DNA of 64,000 bases from Microvirga lotononidis (GTDB lineage Bacteria > Pseudomonadota > Alphaproteobacteria > Rhizobiales > Beijerinckiaceae): assembly GCF_034627025.1 (NCBI RefSeq), contig NZ_CP141048.1:2182001-2246000 (forward strand), in the 5' to 3' direction. The notes beneath the pieces were generated by a model. It saw only the letters and a list, made by a program, of their open reading frames with translations. It ran no database searches and was not told the DNA's origin. Shown one piece after another: positions 59,507 to 64,000 of the stretch (position 1 is its first letter; the number at the start of each line of letters is the position of its first letter). Made by a program: the position numbers and the translations under genes.

Positions 59507-60532
59507 TTAAAGTCGTTCGGTTCGGTCGAACAACGCGATCACTTGGTCGCCCGTTGCACGGCGCAGGCTAAGGATTCCGCTGTCCTTGTGACGGCTCGGA
59601 TGGACGCGGTTGGTGAGGAGCGACCAGGCGAGCCCGCGCTCGAAATCGACCCATAGTCCGGTGCCCGTGAAGCCCGTGTGGCCGATGGTGTCGGGAGAGC
59701 AGGAATCGCCGCCATGCCAGCCCGGATGGAAGCCCTCCCATCCGACCGTGCGCTTCTCCGATTCGCGCGTGCGGATGGCCTTGATGGAGACGGGCGAAAG
59801 GGCGGACCCGTCGAGGAGCGAATGGGCGAAATCGAGCACCCCGTCGATGGTGCCGAACAACCCCGCGTGGCCCGAGGCGCCGCCGAGGGCGAAGGCGTTC
59901 TCGTCATGCACCTCGCCGCGAACGACGCGTCCGCGCCACGTGTCCTTCTCGGTCGCGGCGCAGAGCTTCGGGTCGGGCCGGAACGAGAAGCGTTCGGGCA
60001 AGGGCTGATCGATCAGCGCCTGTCCGGTGATGCGCTCGATGGCGATGCCGAGCAGCATGAAGTTGATGTCGGAGTAGACGGGAGGCCCGCTTTGCCAGAC
60101 GCGCTGCAGGATGAAGGCCCGCAGGGTGTTCGGGTCCTGGCCGTAGGTGTAGAGCGGCTCGACGGCCGGCAGGTGCGTCTGGTGCGCGAGGCACTGACGG
60201 AAGGTGAGCCGCCGCTCCGCCGCGTTCATGTCATATTGGCGAAGATCGGGAATGACCGTCACGAGGGGATCGTCGAGCGCGATCCGGCCCGCTTCCACCA
60301 GCTGCAGAATGCGCGTCGTGGTGAAGATCACCTTGGTGAGGGACGCGAGGTCGAACCATGTCTCGCGGGAAACAAGTTCGCGCTCCGGCTCGATCTGCGC
60401 ATATCCCGTCCATTGCACGGCCCGCTCGCCGTCTGCCGTAACGATGCCGAGCACGGCGCCGGGAATGTTGCCGGCTCGAACGGATTCCGCGGCGGGCGTG
60501 AAGGCCCGGTCGATCAGGGCGGTCAGGGACAT
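59507..60532 (-). CDS. Serine hydrolase of the beta-lactamase class C fold
   Basis: A 341-residue protein with the SxxK active site in FDLASLTKVIF, a YSD second motif in PVYSDINFM and HTG in IGHTGFTGTG. No signal peptide is visible, so it probably acts in the cytosol. Similar cytosolic family-XII-type beta-lactamase-like enzymes include carboxylesterases and peptidases. Its place between anmK (7 bp upstream) and murQ suggests a role on muropeptides or their stem peptides; substrate unknown. Confidence 0.9.
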   Translation of the reverse strand: MSLTALIDRAFTPAAESVRAGNIPGAVLGIVTADGERAVQWTGYAQIEPERELVSRETWFDLASLTKVIFTTTRILQLVEAGRIALDDPLVTVIPDLRQYDMNAAERRLTFRQCLAHQTHLPAVEPLYTYGQDPNTLRAFILQRVWQSGPPVYSDINFMLLGIAIERITGQALIDQPLPERFSFRPDPKLCAATEKDTWRGRVVRGEVHDENAFALGGASGHAGLFGTIDGVLDFAHSLLDGSALSPVSIKAIRTRESEKRTVGWEGFHPGWHGGDSCSPDTIGHTGFTGTGLWVDFERGLAWSLLTNRVHPSRHKDSGILSLRRATGDQVIALFDRTERL

Positions 60533-60539
60533 GGCCGGT

Positions 60540-61637
60540 TCACGCCGCGCGGTTCAGTTCACCGCCGGGCATGGGATGCGGCACGCCCGTCGTCGTGGGA
60601 AGGCTCAAGGGCAGGCCGAGGGTGGAGCGCACGGCCAGATAGCCGAAGGCCTGCGCCTCGAGGAAATCGCCGTCCCATCCCACGGCCTCGACCGGGTCGA
60701 CGGGCACGCGGAGTTCCGCGTGCAGGCGCTTCATGAAATGCGCATTGCGCCGTCCGCCGCCGGTGACGAGCCAGCGCTGCGGTGCGCCTGGAACGTGGCG
60801 CAAGGACGCGATGACGGACTGGATCGTGAACTCCGCCAGGGTCGCGGCCCCGTCCGCGTCGGACAGGGTCTCCACGCCCTTGGCGCGGGCATGGAAATCC
60901 TGACGGTCGAGGGATTTCGGGGCGGGGCGGTCGAAGAAGGGATTGAGCATGAACTCCATGACGAGCTTCGCGTCCGCCTTGCCGGAGGCCGCGAGCTGGC
61001 CGTTCTCGTCGAAGCTCAAGCCCCGGCGGCGCAGGATGAAATCGTCGAGCAGCGCGCTCGCCGGGCCGGTGTCGAAGGCGATCACCGTATCGCGGTCGAT
61101 ATAGGTGACGTTTCCGACCCCGCCGAGATTGAGGATCATGAGCGGCTGCGCGAGCCCGCTCGCCAGGGCCCGATGATAGAGCGGCACGAACGGCGCGCCT
61201 TCGCCGCCCGAGGCCACGTCCGCATGGCGGAAGCGATAGACGGTGTCGATGCCGAGCGCCGCCGCCACCCGGTCGCCGAGGCCGAGCTGCCGCGTGAAGC
61301 GCACCTCCGGCCGGTGATAGACGGTCTGACCGTGAAAGCCGATCAGGCTCACGTCGCCGGTGGAAATGCCGGTCTCCGACATGAAGCGCCGGATCGCCGC
61401 GATATGCGCGTCCGTCACCGCCCGCTCGAGATCCTCCAACGGCTCGCTCTGCGCCCGCTCCGGCTGGGCGATGAGCGTCTGGAGGGTCTTTCTCAGATCC
61501 TCCGGATAGGAGAAGGTCCGCCCCGGCCCCGGCTTCACGACCGTGTCGCCGTCCGTATCCACGACGGACACGTCGATGCCGTCCATGGACGTGCCGCTGA
61601 TCACGCCGATGGCTTTGACGAGGGGGCGTTGCGACAT
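60540..61637 (-). CDS. anmK: Anhydro-N-acetylmuramic acid kinase
   Basis: A 365-residue kinase that opens and phosphorylates 1,6-anhydro-MurNAc to MurNAc-6-P for MurQ. Motifs: AIGVISGTSMDGIDVSVVDTDGD, GFHGQTVYHRP, LNLGGVGNVTYI and AFDTGPASALLDD. First gene of the leftward recycling unit; it diverges from the importer gene across 141 bp that contain an operator-like site. Confidence 0.97.
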   Translation of the reverse strand: MSQRPLVKAIGVISGTSMDGIDVSVVDTDGDTVVKPGPGRTFSYPEDLRKTLQTLIAQPERAQSEPLEDLERAVTDAHIAAIRRFMSETGISTGDVSLIGFHGQTVYHRPEVRFTRQLGLGDRVAAALGIDTVYRFRHADVASGGEGAPFVPLYHRALASGLAQPLMILNLGGVGNVTYIDRDTVIAFDTGPASALLDDFILRRRGLSFDENGQLAASGKADAKLVMEFMLNPFFDRPAPKSLDRQDFHARAKGVETLSDADGAATLAEFTIQSVIASLRHVPGAPQRWLVTGGGRRNAHFMKRLHAELRVPVDPVEAVGWDGDFLEAQAFGYLAVRSTLGLPLSLPTTTGVPHPMPGGELNRAA

Positions 61638-61688
61638 GGGCTGCTCCGGGATGCTTGGGTTCCTCGGTCGACCATAGCACAGGCGCTG

Positions 61689-61720
61689 AACTGGTCCAGA
61701 GTGGTATGATATTGGACCAT
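61689..61720. promoter_or_regulatory. Operator-like site 2 between anmK and the importer
   Basis: aactggtcc...gtggtatgatattggacca: TGGTCCA and TGGACCA form a perfect 7-bp inverted repeat 14 bases apart, and the left part matches the murQ site. Position in the divergent promoter region suggests shared control of both directions. Confidence 0.5.
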
Positions 61721-61778
61721 GACAGGTCTCCGCCGATGGCCTATAAATCCACGGCGGCTTCCAAGGGAGAAAAGACGC

Positions 61779-63278
61779 ATGGTCAGGTCAGCACTGCGCA
61801 GCGCAATCGGTGCAGGTTTCATGGTGGCGGCAATGGCCTCCGCCTCGGCTCAGGTTCTGGAGATCGGCGCGGATAACGGCCCCACGGGTCTCGATCCGCA
61901 TCTCATCACGGCCTTTCCGAGCTTCATGGTGGTGAACGGCAACATCTACGAGGGCCTCACGGCCGTCGACAGGGACCTGAAGATCGTCCCGGGGCTGGCC
62001 GAATCCTGGACCGTCGCTCCGGATGGCAAGGCCTACACCTTCAAGCTGCGCCAGGGCGTGAAATTCCATGACGGCTCCGCGATGGAGGCCCAGGACGTGG
62101 TCGCCTCGATCAACCGCGTGCTGAGCAAGGACATCGCTTCGCCGCTCGCGAGCCGCCTCTCGGCGGTCGAGAGCGCCAACGCGGTCGATGCCACGACCGT
62201 GGAGCTGAAGCTGAAAGAGCCGTCCGCCGCGCTCCTGAGCTCGCTCGCCACCATCGCCATCGTGCCGGGCAGCATGGAAGCGAACAAGGACGCCCTGCAG
62301 AAGGCGCCTGTCGGCACCGGGCCGTTCAAGTTCCAGGAATGGCAGCCCAACGGGTTCATTCTTCTCACGAAGAATGAGGCCTACTGGGACAAGGGCATGC
62401 CGAAGCTCGCAGGCCTCAAGTTCAACATCGTGCCGGAATCGGCGACCCGTCAGGTCGGCCTGAGCAACGGCCAGTATGCGCTTCTGCCCAACATCGACGC
62501 GGCCACCGCCCTGCAGCTCAAGGGCAAGCCGAACGTGAAGCTCTCCGAGACCATGGATCTCGCCTACACGCTCATCGGCATGAACGTGTCGAAGCCGCCC
62601 TTCGACAATCCGAAGGTGCGCGAGGCGGTGAACTACGCCATCAACCGCCAGGAGATCGTCGATGCGGCGCTCTTCGGCGCCGGCGTTCCCGGCGGTCCGC
62701 TGTCGCCGGCCCTGAAGAACTGGGCGCTCGATGTGAGCAAGTTTGCCTGCTACAAGCCGGACCCCGCGAAGGCGCAGGCGCTGTTGAAGGAAGCGGGCGT
62801 CGCCACGCCGGTTTCCGTCACCATGAAGGTCCTGCCGCGCCAGGACATCAAGGACATCGCCCAGGTGGTGCAGGAGCAGCTGAACAAGGCAGGCTTCAAG
62901 GTCGAGCTCGTCAACCAGGAGCAGGGCCAATTCATCCAGGATTGGCGCAACAGCAATTTCGACCTGTTCGCCTCGATCAATGCCGGCCAGCCCGATCCGG
63001 ACGACTACTTCTACCGCACGTTCCGCACGGGCGGCTCGACCAACGTGTTCAAGTATTCGGACGCTGAGATCGACGGGCTGCTCGACCAGGCGCGCACCCA
63101 GCAGGACCAGGCCGCCCGCAAGACGGCCTACGATAAGGTGCAGCAGAAGCTCGCCTGCTCGGGTCCGGTGGCGCACCTGACCTACGGCACCCTGTTCTCG
63201 GCCATGAACAGCAAGCTGCAGGCCTTCGAGACGATGCCGAACCGTTCGCTCCTGATGCTGCGCAACGCGTCCTACTGA
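61779..63278 (+). CDS. ABC transporter substrate-binding protein, family 5 (peptide type)
   Basis: A 499-residue periplasmic binding protein. Signal peptide (residues 1 to about 24, ending ASASA), then LEIGADNGPTGLDPHLITAFPS, the FKLRQGVKFHDGSAMEAQDVV family signature and YNINRQE-type NYAINRQEIVDAALFGAG. It is like DppA/OppA. Next to anmK and murQ it may bind muropeptides, their stem peptides or anhydromuramyl peptides; the ligand is inferred from context. ATG 61779 follows AAGGGAGA. Confidence 0.92.
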   Translation: MVRSALRSAIGAGFMVAAMASASAQVLEIGADNGPTGLDPHLITAFPSFMVVNGNIYEGLTAVDRDLKIVPGLAESWTVAPDGKAYTFKLRQGVKFHDGSAMEAQDVVASINRVLSKDIASPLASRLSAVESANAVDATTVELKLKEPSAALLSSLATIAIVPGSMEANKDALQKAPVGTGPFKFQEWQPNGFILLTKNEAYWDKGMPKLAGLKFNIVPESATRQVGLSNGQYALLPNIDAATALQLKGKPNVKLSETMDLAYTLIGMNVSKPPFDNPKVREAVNYAINRQEIVDAALFGAGVPGGPLSPALKNWALDVSKFACYKPDPAKAQALLKEAGVATPVSVTMKVLPRQDIKDIAQVVQEQLNKAGFKVELVNQEQGQFIQDWRNSNFDLFASINAGQPDPDDYFYRTFRTGGSTNVFKYSDAEIDGLLDQARTQQDQAARKTAYDKVQQKLACSGPVAHLTYGTLFSAMNSKLQAFETMPNRSLLMLRNASY

Positions 63279-63290
63279 TCGTCCGCCATC

Positions 63291-63323
63291 ATCCCGGCGC
63301 CGTCTCGCGCGGCGCCGGGATCT
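63291..63323 (+). terminator. Hairpin between binding-protein and permease genes
   Basis: Twelve-base-pair perfect stem atcccggcgccg / cggcgccgggat with a 7-nt loop, followed by CTTTGTTTG. It probably stabilises the binding-protein mRNA or partly terminates, giving less permease than binding protein. Confidence 0.75.
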
Positions 63324-63346
63324 TTGTTTGAAGAGAGCCCGTCCGC

Positions 63347-64000
63347 ATGAACCGCGTCCTGCTCGCACGCCTCATCGACCTCGTCATCGTCCTCTTCGGC
63401 GTGTCGATCATCGTGTTCCTGATGATCCGGATGATCCCCGGCGACGCGGTGGCGATCATGCTCGGCGCGAACACCGAGATCACGCCCGAACGCATGGCGG
63501 AGCTCAACCGCCGCGTCGGGCTCGACCGTCCGATCATCGAGCAATACCTGCTCTGGGCCGGGTCCGCCCTTCGCGGCGATTTCGGCACCTCGCTCTGGAC
63601 GGGGCGGCCCGTCTCGACCGAGATCCTCCTGCATCTGTGGCCGACGCTGGAGCTCACCTTTCTGTCGCTCCTCGTCGGGGCCGTCCTGGCCGTTCCGGTC
63701 GGTTGCCTGATGGCGCAGACCCGCGGCGGCGCCGCCGATGTGGTCATGCGCGTCTCCGCCATCGCGGGCCTGACGATCCCGTCCTTCTGGCTCGGGATCG
63801 TGCTGATCCTGCTCCTCTCCAGCTGGGCGCCCGGTTTCGCCTCGCTTGGCTACGTGCCCTTCTCGGAAGATCCCGTCGGCAATCTCCAGCGCATGGTGCT
63901 GCCCGCCTTCGCCCTGGCGCTGCCGATCCTCGCCAATCTCTCGCGCCTCGTGCGCTCGGCCATGCTCGACGCGCTGGGGCAGGATTACGTGCGTACCGCC
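63347..64000 (+). CDS. ABC transporter permease, DppB-like (truncated by window edge)
   Basis: The first 218 codons of an inner-membrane permease. The N-terminus MNRVLLARLIDLVIVLFGVS is a transmembrane helix, followed by FLMIRMIPGDAV, the periplasmic loop and RGDFGTSLWTGRPV typical of the DppB/OppB family, then further helices (LTFLSLLVGAVLAVPVGCLM and SFWLGIVLILLLSSW). The EAA loop is only beginning at the edge (SRLVRSAMLDALGQDYVRTA). It lies 68 bp downstream of the binding-protein gene and is its operon partner. Confidence 0.93.
   Translation, partial: MNRVLLARLIDLVIVLFGVSIIVFLMIRMIPGDAVAIMLGANTEITPERMAELNRRVGLDRPIIEQYLLWAGSALRGDFGTSLWTGRPVSTEILLHLWPTLELTFLSLLVGAVLAVPVGCLMAQTRGGAADVVMRVSAIAGLTIPSFWLGIVLILLLSSWAPGFASLGYVPFSEDPVGNLQRMVLPAFALALPILANLSRLVRSAMLDALGQDYVRTA

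Overview
The window is 64 kb of GC-rich, densely coding DNA from an alphaproteobacterium. Gene order and content (mutT-argJ-parvulin PPIase-secA; phaA/phaB with divergent phaR; mtgA-rpmF; SEC-C-ending SecA; lone cheY-cheZ pair; short-Q-loop cytochrome bd) fit the Hyphomicrobiales, and I suspect a Methylobacteriaceae or Microvirga-like organism. That placement is inference from synteny and is not proven here. Almost everything is housekeeping chromosome. I see no rRNA, tRNA, CRISPR array, insertion sequence or phage gene.

Layout. 1-11.9 kb: mutT (cut by the window edge), a small secreted protein, argJ, a 70-residue hydrophilic protein, a periplasmic PPIase, secA, a GFA-type zinc protein, a DUF1194/cytochrome c-prime pair, an ABC-F ATPase and cheY-cheZ. 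12-24.6 kb: an L,D-transpeptidase lipoprotein, accA, a methyltransferase, gloB, a GNAT, an EamA exporter, an SDR, phaB, phaA, phaR, an arylamine N-acetyltransferase, a degenerate GGDEF/EAL protein and rpmF. 24.8-41.2 kb: mtgA, ispA, an RTX/CHRD exoprotein, a GNAT, kup, ispG, a methyltransferase/glycosyltransferase pair, a SemiSWEET, topoisomerase IB, an MBL hydrolase and a bd-type oxidase operon with its tiny third subunit. 41.6-52.1 kb: a type I secretion ABC/adaptor pair, then otsA-otsB-GH15 followed by glucokinase, then an M14-type deacylase. 52.2-64 kb: prfC, a second ABC-F ATPase, a PfkB kinase, and a peptidoglycan-recycling cluster (BadF-type kinase, murQ, serine hydrolase, anmK) divergent from a family-5 peptide ABC importer that runs off the end.

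How the genes work together. PhaA and PhaB make 3-hydroxybutyryl-CoA for polyhydroxybutyrate, with PhaR as regulator. OtsA/OtsB make trehalose; the co-transcribed GH15 enzyme could hydrolyse it and Glk would re-phosphorylate the glucose. In the last 7 kb, AnmK and MurQ convert anhydro-MurNAc to GlcNAc-6-P, and a BadF-type kinase, a beta-lactamase-fold hydrolase and an oligopeptide-type importer fit uptake and salvage of muropeptides.

The most unusual signals lie between genes. A 24-codon leftward ORF at 52230-52304 is preceded by a 16-nt exact complement of the 16S rRNA 3-prime tail and followed by its own terminator. A LexA-type box fused to a near-consensus promoter at 57223-57266 has no recognised gene behind it. 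Two similar operator-like sites sit in front of murQ and the importer. There are also two families of dispersed palindromic repeats.
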